A stretch of 5,408 nt of DNA from Micavibrio sp. (GTDB taxonomy: Bacteria > Pseudomonadota > Alphaproteobacteria > Micavibrionales > Micavibrionaceae). Every line of letters begins with the position of its first letter. Positions within the stretch are counted from its first letter, which is position 1. Where the stretch lies: assembly GCA_027066695.1 (NCBI GenBank), contig JAMONE010000244.1:1-5408 (forward strand), read 5' to 3'. The notes below the pieces were generated by a model. That model saw nothing but the letters and a program-made list of their open reading frames with translations, had not been told where the DNA came from and ran no database searches. Of this stretch, positions 1-5,373 are shown in pieces. The translations under genes and the position numbers were made by a program.

Positions 1-441
1 TTTTTGAACTAATTGCGGGGTTAGTAAATCGACTTTTATCAAATCTTGTGTGATTAATTCTTGCGCGGATAGATTTTGCGGCTGCGCTATTTTCGGTAGA
101 GCCTGCGTTAGGTTTGGCGATTGTATTTGCTGCCCCGTAATTTTAGGAGCAAGCTTGATATTCGCGCTTTGTGGAGGGTTGCCCTTATTGATATTAATGG
201 CAATATTATCGCCTTTTTGCACAGTGATATTTTGCTCAAGCTTTGCTTTGACCTCGCCTTTATCCGTTTTTATTGTGATTGTCCCGTCATTATCACGGCG
301 CGTAACCGTGCCACGCAAATTTTGCGACCTCTCCATGTTCTCTAAAGCTTTGGGGATTTCGACAAGCTTTGAATTCGGCGTAGCTTTATCCGCACTTACG
401 CGCTGGCTCAATATGGCATTGATAGAAGTTGCATCACTCAT
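1..441 (-). CDS. N-terminal part of a FliK-like or unknown flagellar-locus protein (runs off left edge)
   Basis: An open frame of 147 codons starts at the ATG at 441-439 (MSDATSINAILSQRV) and has no stop before the window ends, so the C-terminus is missing. Residues about 42-86 look like a small beta-rich module: LRGTVTRRDNDGTITIKTD followed by GEVKAKLEQ and QKGDNIAININ. Residues about 87-127 are rich in Pro, Gln, Asn and Ser and are probably disordered. The pattern GTVxxRDxxGxxxIxTxxG resembles the N-terminal part of many alphaproteobacterial FliK-like hook-length proteins, and the position after flhA, flhF and flhG fits a flagellar role. The diagnostic C-terminal hook-length domain lies outside the window, so the function is inferred. 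No Shine-Dalgarno sequence is visible before the ATG, but a -10-like TATAAT lies just upstream. There is no signal peptide or membrane segment. The coding call is fairly firm and the product call is tentative. Confidence 0.72.
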   Translation of the reverse strand, partial: MSDATSINAILSQRVSADKATPNSKLVEIPKALENMERSQNLRGTVTRRDNDGTITIKTDKGEVKAKLEQNITVQKGDNIAININKGNPPQSANIKLAPKITGQQIQSPNLTQALPKIAQPQNLSAQELITQDLIKVDLLTPQLVQK

Positions 442-447
442 ATTATG

Positions 448-477
448 ATTATAGCGCAAAATAGGAAGGCTTGTCTT
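448..477 (-). promoter_or_regulatory. Candidate sigma70-type promoter of the left-edge gene, possibly leaderless
   Basis: Read on the minus strand, AAGACA (477-472, 4 of 6 matches to TTGACA) is followed after 18 bases by a perfect TATAAT (453-448). A transcript would be expected to start about 6-8 bases after the -10, which is almost exactly at the ATG (441). The start has no Shine-Dalgarno sequence, so a leaderless or nearly leaderless mRNA is plausible. This is inferred from motif matches only. AT-rich DNA gives such hexamers by chance. Confidence 0.4.
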
Positions 478-490
478 CACTGTAATTATT

Positions 491-646
491 AGCTACTGTA
501 GCTTGAATTAAAAATATGAAGGCACTTGTCATCTCGAACATGCTAATGGAGAGATCTTACATGTTGCCACTTGATAAGATTTCTCCTCTTGCTATGCAAT
601 CGTTCGAAATGATACTGTGTGATTGTTAATTCAAGTTATAGTAGTT
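491..646. repeat. 156-bp nested palindromic element (MITE/REP-like)
   Basis: Three pairs of inverted arms are nested around one centre. Outer arms 491-511 and 626-646 pair over 21 positions, with the only departures being three G.T pairs; their core is CTTGAATTAA / TTAATTCAAG. Middle arms 527-539 (TGTCATCTCGAAC) and 602-614 (GTTCGAAATGATA) pair at 11 of 13 positions plus one G.T. Inner arms 548-559 (GGAGAGATCTTA) and 575-586 (TAAGATTTCTCC) pair at 11 of 12 plus one G.T, around a 15-base loop. The middle and inner arms recall the GTCATYTCGAAC...GAGARATCT class of dispersed intergenic palindromes. No open frame of note is inside, so it is non-autonomous. No clear target-site duplication is seen. 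Confidence 0.8.
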
Positions 647-668
647 TAGGTTAATAATAGTACAAAAT

Positions 669-693
669 TGTCATTCTTGCGAAGGCAGGAATC
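669..693. repeat. GTCATTC-type short palindromic (REP-like) hairpin
   Basis: TGTCATTCTTGCGAAGGCAG and the following GAATC resemble the widespread dispersed repeat GTCATTCCYGCGAARGCRGGAATCC. ATTCTTGC and GCAGGAAT form an 8-pair stem with one T.G pair around the loop GAAG. On the minus strand the frame through it reads IPAFARMT, close to the peptide IPAFAGMT that often marks spurious ORFs built on this repeat. That is why the overlapping frame at 651-890 is not called as a gene. The element lies about 60 bases past the flhG stop and is followed on that strand by GACAATTTT, so it might weakly help end the flhG transcript. Confidence 0.6.
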
Positions 694-750
694 TGTTTGC
701 TCACCTCTTGAAGATTACCACTTATACCAGAGTCACCAATGTAGTCACCC

Positions 751-1590
751 TTAACCAGCTCTTCTTGTAGCATTTTCGATATTAGCCCAAACGCTTTTAG
801 CGATTTTCTCAACGTCCACTGATGCATCGGCATTAGGTGAGCGAATAAGGATAGGAGTTTGCGAGCGAATAGTTTCTTTAACTTTAGCATCCACTCGGAT
901 CATTCCTGCGAGCGGCGGAGAAACTCTAAGGAAGTTCTCACATGCTTTTAGAAGGGTTTTGTAAGTTTTTTCACCTTCTCTAACGCTGGAAGCCATATTC
1001 ACAACGATATTAACATTTTTCGACATGCCCGCGGCATTACCAAGCTTAATAAAGGCATAAGCATCGGTAAGTGATGTCGGCTCATCCGTGGTGATTAACA
1101 TTGTTTGATTAGCCGTAGCAGAAAGCATGCGCACAGTGCGATCAACGCCCGCGCCAAGGTCGGCTATAACCACGTCATATTCGCTTGAAATATCCATAAG
1201 CTGATCACGCAGCAGAGCTAAACGTTGAGAGGGCAGCGCGGAGAGGGATGCTTGCCCCGATCTGCCAGCAACAATGTCAAAATTACCCTCTTCATAGCGT
1301 TGTATAACTTTATCAATGCCTAAACGCCCGCGGATAACATCGTTAAGATCGCGCTTTGGCATAAGGCCAAGCTGCACATCGACATTTGCAAGCCCAAGAT
1401 CACCATCAAACAACAGTACTCGCTTACCCATATTGCTTAAAGCGTTAGCAAGAGTGATGGAAAACCATGTTTTTCCAACGCCGCCTTTACCACTAGCAAC
1501 TGCAACAACATTAGAGCTGCGTTTAAAGGAAATTCCGCCAGTTTGTGTGTTTTTTTCGCTCATAGGCTTGCTTGCGGGTTTTTCTGTCAT
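751..1590 (-). CDS. flhG: FlhG (FleN/YlxH-type) MinD-like ATPase, flagellar number regulator
   Basis: A 279-residue SIMIBI-class ATPase of the MinD/ParA family. The deviant Walker A loop is SGKGGVGKT (33-41). The second conserved stretch, LLFDGDLGLANVDVQLGL (59-76), holds the switch aspartates D62 and D64. The Walker B strand is DVVIADLGAG (139-148). MinD-like proteins of this kind dimerise on ATP at the membrane; FlhG restricts flagellar number and stimulates FlhF GTP hydrolysis. The C-terminal segment VDVEKIAKSVWANIENATRR could be the membrane-binding amphipathic helix. The start is set by AGGA (1602-1599), 8 bases upstream of the ATG, and by the TAATG overlap with the flhF stop, which implies translational coupling. 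The cytoplasmic MinD itself is unlikely given the FlhF partner. Residues 1-27 show no DQAxxLR motif, the FlhF-activating element known from other FlhG proteins. The C-terminus ends RRAG, followed by TAA. Confidence 0.95.
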   Translation of the reverse strand: MTEKPASKPMSEKNTQTGGISFKRSSNVVAVASGKGGVGKTWFSITLANALSNMGKRVLLFDGDLGLANVDVQLGLMPKRDLNDVIRGRLGIDKVIQRYEEGNFDIVAGRSGQASLSALPSQRLALLRDQLMDISSEYDVVIADLGAGVDRTVRMLSATANQTMLITTDEPTSLTDAYAFIKLGNAAGMSKNVNIVVNMASSVREGEKTYKTLLKACENFLRVSPPLAGMIRVDAKVKETIRSQTPILIRSPNADASVDVEKIAKSVWANIENATRRAG

Positions 1591-1602
1591 TATGTTATTC
1601 CT
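1588..1602 (-). promoter_or_regulatory. flhF stop / flhG start overlap (TAATG) with Shine-Dalgarno
   Basis: On the minus strand the flhF stop TAA (1592-1590) shares its last base with the flhG ATG (1590-1588). An AGGA (1602-1599) inside the end of flhF sits 8 bases upstream of the start. This arrangement is typical of translational coupling, keeping the GTPase and its regulator in a fixed ratio. It is the clearest ribosome binding site in the window. Confidence 0.75.
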
Positions 1603-2624
1603 GTTTTATGATTATTACTTCTGTAAGAATCAGATTGCATCATAGCAGTTTTATTAAGCCTTGGCACTAATAACCTAGAAAGAGATTTCGGCGTAATAGG
1701 TACAAGCCCTTGAGCGACTTTCGGTGTGCTACTGACATCACAAAAATGCAAGCCTCCCTGATGTGCGGCGGCAAGGAGGCTGCCCAGTCTGCGGGCGATA
1801 TCAACGCGCGTTGGTAAAATCTCGGTTACGCCGATAGTGGCAAATACGCGCGCCATCTCACCTGCTTCATCCGCATCAATCCCCGCAGGAAGCACAAGAA
1901 TTGCTTGCATATCAGTAGAGCCGATAAGCTTTGCCAGAGCTTTAACATCGTCCTTATCAAATGGATTTAGTCCCGATGTATCAATAATAACTTGATCACA
2001 TCGCGTCATTAGATTTTCAGAAATAGAGCGTAAGTTCTTAGGGCTTGTTGCTTTTTGAAGGTCAATTTTCAGTAAATCAGTAAAAGCCTGTAGCTGCTCA
2101 ACTCCGCCTGCGCGCATAGTATCAGTAGAGATCACGCCGATATTAAGGCCGTTCATAACCCCGCGAGCCGCCATTTTTGCAACGGCTAGCGTCTTGCCTG
2201 ATCCTGGTGGGCCAACCATTATCATTGGCTTGCTATGCCGCCCTAAGGGCAGTGGATTATACGAATATAGCTGCTCTAACGTGCAGATAAGCGCGGTTTC
2301 AATATCATCAAAGCCCATAACCGTAGCGCAAGAAATCATGTGATCCATTACATCTTCAGGCACGCAGTGGCGCAGCATAATCTCGGTCAGCTCTTCTGTT
2401 ACCGCGTCGCTATCTTGTTCATCATCATATTGCAGCCAACCACTGCCGCCTGTAACGCCGTCACTCCCGATTTCAAAGGATGGCTCAACCGCCGCAGTAA
2501 CGCGCACGCCGCCCTTGGCTCTATCCTCGCCCGTGGCTACGATTATGGCCTCATCACCTAAGGTCTCACGTATCATTTGCATCGCCTCTGTCATTGTTTT
2601 TGCATGGAAAGTTTTTAGCCGCAT
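1590..2624 (-). CDS. flhF: FlhF, SRP-type GTPase for flagellar placement
   Basis: A 344-residue member of the SRP GTPase family (relatives Ffh and FtsY). FlhF marks the site of flagellar assembly, usually a pole, and acts at the membrane as a GTP-bound dimer. The N-terminal region begins MRLKTFHAKTMTEAMQMIRE, typical of FlhF. Residues about 48-75 form a short, acidic, Gly/Ser-rich linker (B domain). An N-domain helix bundle spans about 76-125. The G domain has G1 GPPGSGKT (138-145), G2 around DTMRAGGVEQL (168-178), G3 IIDTSG (213-218, where DTAG is usual) and G4 TRVD (272-275, where TKxD is usual in SRP GTPases). The closing segment is SSTPKVAQGLVP. TRxD followed by ARRLG is, to my knowledge, common in alphaproteobacterial FlhF. 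The ATG at 2624 fits the family N-terminus, though no Shine-Dalgarno is visible. It overlaps flhG by one base. A 441-base gap separates it from flhA. Confidence 0.95.
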   Translation of the reverse strand: MRLKTFHAKTMTEAMQMIRETLGDEAIIVATGEDRAKGGVRVTAAVEPSFEIGSDGVTGGSGWLQYDDEQDSDAVTEELTEIMLRHCVPEDVMDHMISCATVMGFDDIETALICTLEQLYSYNPLPLGRHSKPMIMVGPPGSGKTLAVAKMAARGVMNGLNIGVISTDTMRAGGVEQLQAFTDLLKIDLQKATSPKNLRSISENLMTRCDQVIIDTSGLNPFDKDDVKALAKLIGSTDMQAILVLPAGIDADEAGEMARVFATIGVTEILPTRVDIARRLGSLLAAAHQGGLHFCDVSSTPKVAQGLVPITPKSLSRLLVPRLNKTAMMQSDSYRSNNHKTGIT

Positions 2625-2651
2625 AAGAAGTGTACTACCGAATCAGTGATA

Positions 2652-2680
2652 ATTATATGTGCTATCATTAACATATGCTA
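2652..2680 (-). promoter_or_regulatory. Candidate flhF promoter with overlapping inverted repeat
   Basis: On the minus strand a perfect TATAAT lies at 2657-2652, about 28 bases upstream of the flhF ATG, giving a predicted leader of roughly 20 bases. The -35 region (TAGCAT at 17-base spacing) matches the consensus poorly. An inverted repeat, ATATGT (2655-2660) and ACATAT (2671-2676) with a 10-base spacer, overlaps the -10 and the spacer and could be an operator. I found no sigma54 (TGGCAC-N5-TTGC) or CtrA (TTAA-N7-TTAA) site here. Motif evidence only. Confidence 0.35.
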
Positions 2681-2689
2681 GGGGTGGTT

Positions 2690-2789
2690 AGCAATTATTG
2701 AGTTTTATAGCCACTTTGATTTTCAAACAGCAGCGTTGTAGCGTGCGTAGGTTTTTTTTATATAGCGACCATGAAAATGATCACAATTT
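2690..2789. other. Intergenic stretch between flhF promoter region and palindrome, nothing recognised
   Basis: This AT-rich part of the flhA-flhF gap has no convincing open frame on either strand. It contains a run of eight T on the plus strand (2752-2759), but the preceding sequence GCGTTGTAGCGTGCGTAGG does not form a solid stem, so it is not called as a terminator. Confidence 0.4.
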
Positions 2790-2873
2790 TGTCATCACTA
2801 GGAAGCGCAGCTGACGTGGTGATCCATGCTTACCAATAGATTACCACGGAGCTAAAACTCCTCATAATGACGG
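2790..2873. repeat. Degenerate GTCAT...ATGAC palindromic element
   Basis: The left arm starts TGTCATCACTAGGAAGCGCA and continues to ACGTGGTGATC at about 2824. The right arm, read as reverse complement, is CGTCATTATGAGGAG, then AGCT, then CGTGGTAATC. Blocks GTCAT, AGGA, AGCT, CGTGGT and ATC match between arms, with several substitutions and at least two single-base gaps. The pattern recalls the dispersed intergenic repeat TGTCATTGCGAGGAGC...GACGTGGCAATC known from many bacterial genomes. This copy appears old and decayed. It is intergenic and codes for nothing visible. Confidence 0.6.
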
Positions 2874-2934
2874 TTTTAATATGATACAAACTATAAAATC
2901 CTCTGCAAAATCATAAAAATAACAAAAACTCATC

Positions 2935-3018
2935 AATAATAGCATCCCCGACTTGATCGGTGATCTGTTTAACATATTGATATTTATGGATCTCCTCTTT
3001 CGAGGAGATGCTATTGTT
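2935..3018. repeat. Two-hairpin palindromic element (possible structured RNA on minus strand)
   Basis: Arms AATAGCATC (2938-2946) and GATGCTATT (3007-3015) are perfect inverted repeats enclosing two smaller hairpins. One is ATCTCCTC/GAGGAGAT (2990-2997 and 3002-3009), with a four-base loop that reads GAAA on the minus strand, a GNRA tetraloop closed by C-G. The other is ATCCCCGA/TCGGTGAT (2944-2951 and 2957-2964) with one mismatch and a five-base loop; it resembles the dispersed repeat CATCCCCGACTTGATCGGGGATC. Together they could fold as a three-way junction closed by AATAGC/GCTATT. No T-run follows either hairpin in the flhA direction, so it is not a standard terminator. It lies 50-130 bases past the flhA stop and could protect the 3' end of the flhA message. 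Confidence 0.55.
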
Positions 3019-3065
3019 AGGTTATAAGGCTTTTTTAAAAACCAAATTTTCAGAGTATTCTACAT

Positions 3066-5174
3066 CTAAACCTGCCCAACAGTTTTAATTTTGGCTTTGG
3101 GATGTACTTCGTTTTGGCTCATCACCATAGTTTGCGGGCGGAAGCGTTCAATGACTGAGCGTACATAGGGGCGGATAAATGGAGATGTTAGCAGCACTGG
3201 CGTTATTCCTTGTGTGGCGAGAGTATCGTATTGCTCGCGCACATCAGAGATGAAATCTTGCAGCTTGCTTGGCGGCATAGCTAGTTGCTTTTCCTCACCA
3301 TCCCCGACAAGAGCCTCCGTAAATGCTTGATCCCAATCAGGGGACAAGGTTAGTAATATTAAAACGCCCGATGCATCTGCGTTGCTATTGCAAAGCTGGC
3401 GCGCTAGACGCGTTCTTACATGCTCTGTAATTTGGGGGATGCTCTTGGTAAAGGCGGCGGCCTCGGCAACTCCTTCTAAAATGGTGGGTAGATCGCGCAC
3501 AGATATCCGCTCTGATAATAGAGATTGTAATATTCGTTGCAAGCTGCCCACTGTGACTTGCGCGGGTATAACATCTGCGACAAGCTTTTGATAATCCTCG
3601 GGCAGCTCGTTCAATAGCTTTTGTGTCTCTGAATAATTCAGTAAATCAGGCATATTGTCTTTTATCATCTCGGTGATATGAGTAGTGATAACGGTTGGCG
3701 CATCAACAACGGTATAGCCCTTGAAATGTGCTTCTTCCCTGTATTCCTCACTGATCCACATTGCAGGAAGGCCAAATGTTGGCTCTACCGTGCTTTCACC
3801 CGGCATAGTAATCGCCGCGCCTGAGGGATCCATGCACATAAGCATCGCAGGGCGGACATCGCCGCGTCCAGCCTCGATTTCTTTAATGCTAACGATATAG
3901 TCATTTGCCGCGAGTTGCAGGTTATCTTGAATGCGCACCGCAGGCAGGACATAGCCCATATCCTCGGCTAATTGGCGGCGCAGTCCTTTGATCTGATCGG
4001 TAAGTTTATTGCCACCATCGCCATCACCCTGCACAAGCGGTAGTAGGCCGTATCCAAGCTCCAGCCTTATAATATCCATGGATAGAGCTTTTGATATAGG
4101 CTCTTCTGCTACGGGGGAGGTGCTCTCCTCTGTTGTTTCGCCAGCCTGTTCGGCTGCCTCCTCGGCAACATTCTTTTGAAATGCGTAATATGCCATTGCG
4201 CCTGTAATCATTGAAAGTACAGCAAAGGGAATAAACGGTATGGCAGGAACAATCGCCAAAACAAACATGAGAGCCGAACTCATGGCTAATGCGCTAGGAT
4301 AGCGGCCGAGCTGTTTGAAAATCTCCTGATCGGCAGAGCCTTCCACGCCAGCTTTGGAAACCAGCAGACCTGCTGATACCGAAATTACAAGCGCAGGAAT
4401 TTGACTTACCAGCCCATCACCGATAGTTAGAACGGTGTAGGCTGACGCTGCCTCTGCCAGTGTCATATCCTGCATAACTGTGCCGATAACGATGCCGCCA
4501 ATGATATTTACAAACACGATAAGAATGCCAGCGATAGCATCACCGCGTACGAATTTAGCCGCGCCGTCCATTGCGCCAAAGAAGGTGCTTTCGGATTCAA
4601 GTTTCTTGCGACGCTCACGCGATTCATCTTCCGTGATCATGCCCGCCGACAAATCACTGTCGATTGCCATTTGCTTGCCTGGCATAGCGTCCAAGGCAAA
4701 ACGCGCGGCAACCTCTGCTATCCTGCCAGAACCTTTGGTAATAACAACGAAATTAACAATAACCAAAATAGAAAAAACTATCGCGCCGATAACATAGTTA
4801 GAGCCAATAATGAATGTTCCAAACGCTTCTATAATTCCACCAGCCGCAGAGCTTCCTGTATGGCCATGCTCTAATATCAGGCGGGTAGAGGCAATGTTAA
4901 GCCCCAATCGCATAGTCGTTGTAACCAGCAAAATAGTAGGGAATGTCGAAAATTCCAGCGGCGTTTTAATGAACAAAACTGTCATCAAAATCAAAATTGA
5001 AAATGTAACCGAAATAGCCAAGCCGCCGTCAAGCATCATGGTTGGCATTGGCACAAGCATGAATAAGATAATCGCAACAATGCCAAGCGCGAACAAAACA
5101 TCAGTACGTATAAATGATGCTCCACTAAATTCCATAGCAGATGATGTTTGTGTAGATGGCAGATTGTCAGGCAT
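3066..5174 (-). CDS. flhA: FlhA, flagellar type III export gate membrane protein
   Basis: FlhA/FHIPEP family, 702 residues from the chosen ATG (5174), close to the usual size of about 700. It forms the nonameric inner-membrane gate of the flagellar export apparatus and its cytosolic ring docks substrate-chaperone complexes. Seven or eight membrane helices fill residues about 27-332 (for example around 27-43, 51-69, 128-147, 216-234 and 297-332). The FHIPEP signature is at about 151-174, with RIAEVAARFALDAMPGKQM followed by AIDSD. The conserved charged block MDGAAKFVRGD is at 202-212. An acidic Ala/Glu linker (about 336-360) leads to the cytosolic domain, with WIS, GYTVVDAPTVITTHITEMI, SERISVRDLPTILE and RPYVRSVIERFRPQTMVMSQ. 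The same frame stays open to an ATG at 5366 (766 residues). I prefer 5174 because family-like sequence begins near FIRTDVLFALGIVAII and the extra 64 residues look unrelated. Neither 5174 nor 5135, another in-frame ATG, has a clear Shine-Dalgarno, so the start is uncertain; the gene itself is not. Confidence 0.95.
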   Translation of the reverse strand: MPDNLPSTQTSSAMEFSGASFIRTDVLFALGIVAIILFMLVPMPTMMLDGGLAISVTFSILILMTVLFIKTPLEFSTFPTILLVTTTMRLGLNIASTRLILEHGHTGSSAAGGIIEAFGTFIIGSNYVIGAIVFSILVIVNFVVITKGSGRIAEVAARFALDAMPGKQMAIDSDLSAGMITEDESRERRKKLESESTFFGAMDGAAKFVRGDAIAGILIVFVNIIGGIVIGTVMQDMTLAEAASAYTVLTIGDGLVSQIPALVISVSAGLLVSKAGVEGSADQEIFKQLGRYPSALAMSSALMFVLAIVPAIPFIPFAVLSMITGAMAYYAFQKNVAEEAAEQAGETTEESTSPVAEEPISKALSMDIIRLELGYGLLPLVQGDGDGGNKLTDQIKGLRRQLAEDMGYVLPAVRIQDNLQLAANDYIVSIKEIEAGRGDVRPAMLMCMDPSGAAITMPGESTVEPTFGLPAMWISEEYREEAHFKGYTVVDAPTVITTHITEMIKDNMPDLLNYSETQKLLNELPEDYQKLVADVIPAQVTVGSLQRILQSLLSERISVRDLPTILEGVAEAAAFTKSIPQITEHVRTRLARQLCNSNADASGVLILLTLSPDWDQAFTEALVGDGEEKQLAMPPSKLQDFISDVREQYDTLATQGITPVLLTSPFIRPYVRSVIERFRPQTMVMSQNEVHPKAKIKTVGQV

Positions 5175-5365
5175 AGGGTCTATATTTATCCAATGTGAAA
5201 CGAAGCCCTGATGCGAATGCAAAGAGCTGATTCTATAGTACATGTGCGTTGTTAAATGTGCAAATGCTTGTGGATTTATTTTATGCAATAAAAAAGCGAG
5301 AGGCTTGTAGCTCAGAAATATGGAGATAAACATTATTATCGCTGTCTTTAGGGCGAATAAAGCCA

Positions 5366-5373
5366 TAGCTCCT
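5366..5373 (-). promoter_or_regulatory. Shine-Dalgarno-like AGGAG at the alternative upstream flhA start
   Basis: On the minus strand AGGAG (5373-5369) precedes the in-frame ATG at 5366-5364 with only two bases between. That is closer than the usual 5-9 bases, so its strength is doubtful. It is the only purine-rich ribosome-binding motif near any flhA start candidate, so the 766-residue form cannot be excluded. The frame is closed upstream by TAG at 5381-5379. Confidence 0.3.

Noticed and set aside
50..448. 132-aa plus-strand open frame
   Set aside because: It lies antisense over the left-edge gene; the minus-strand frame has a plausible hydrophilic protein with a family-like beta module, while the plus frame is Cys-rich with no recognisable domain.
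1316..1645. 109-aa plus-strand open frame
   Set aside because: Antisense to the FlhG Walker A region and the flhF-flhG junction; no domain of its own.
2340..2561. 73-aa plus-strand open frame
   Set aside because: Antisense to the FlhF linker and N domain; no recognisable features.
2720..2760. Plus-strand rho-independent terminator ending in eight T
   Set aside because: No stable GC-rich stem precedes the T-run, and there is no plus-strand gene for it to end.
3020..3065. Terminator just after flhA (TTTTTAAAAAAGCC on the minus strand)
   Set aside because: The complementary bases are directly adjacent and leave no proper loop; the structure would be weak A-T pairing.
4480..5211. Plus-strand open frames over the 5' half of flhA
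   Set aside because: They are antisense to strongly conserved FlhA membrane and FHIPEP sequence and show no recognisable protein.
5175..5290. Sigma54 or sigma28 flagellar promoter upstream of flhA
   Set aside because: TTTGCA-like strings occur, but without the GG 10 bases upstream needed for sigma54; a GCGATAA near 5340 lacks a TAAA at the right distance for sigma28.
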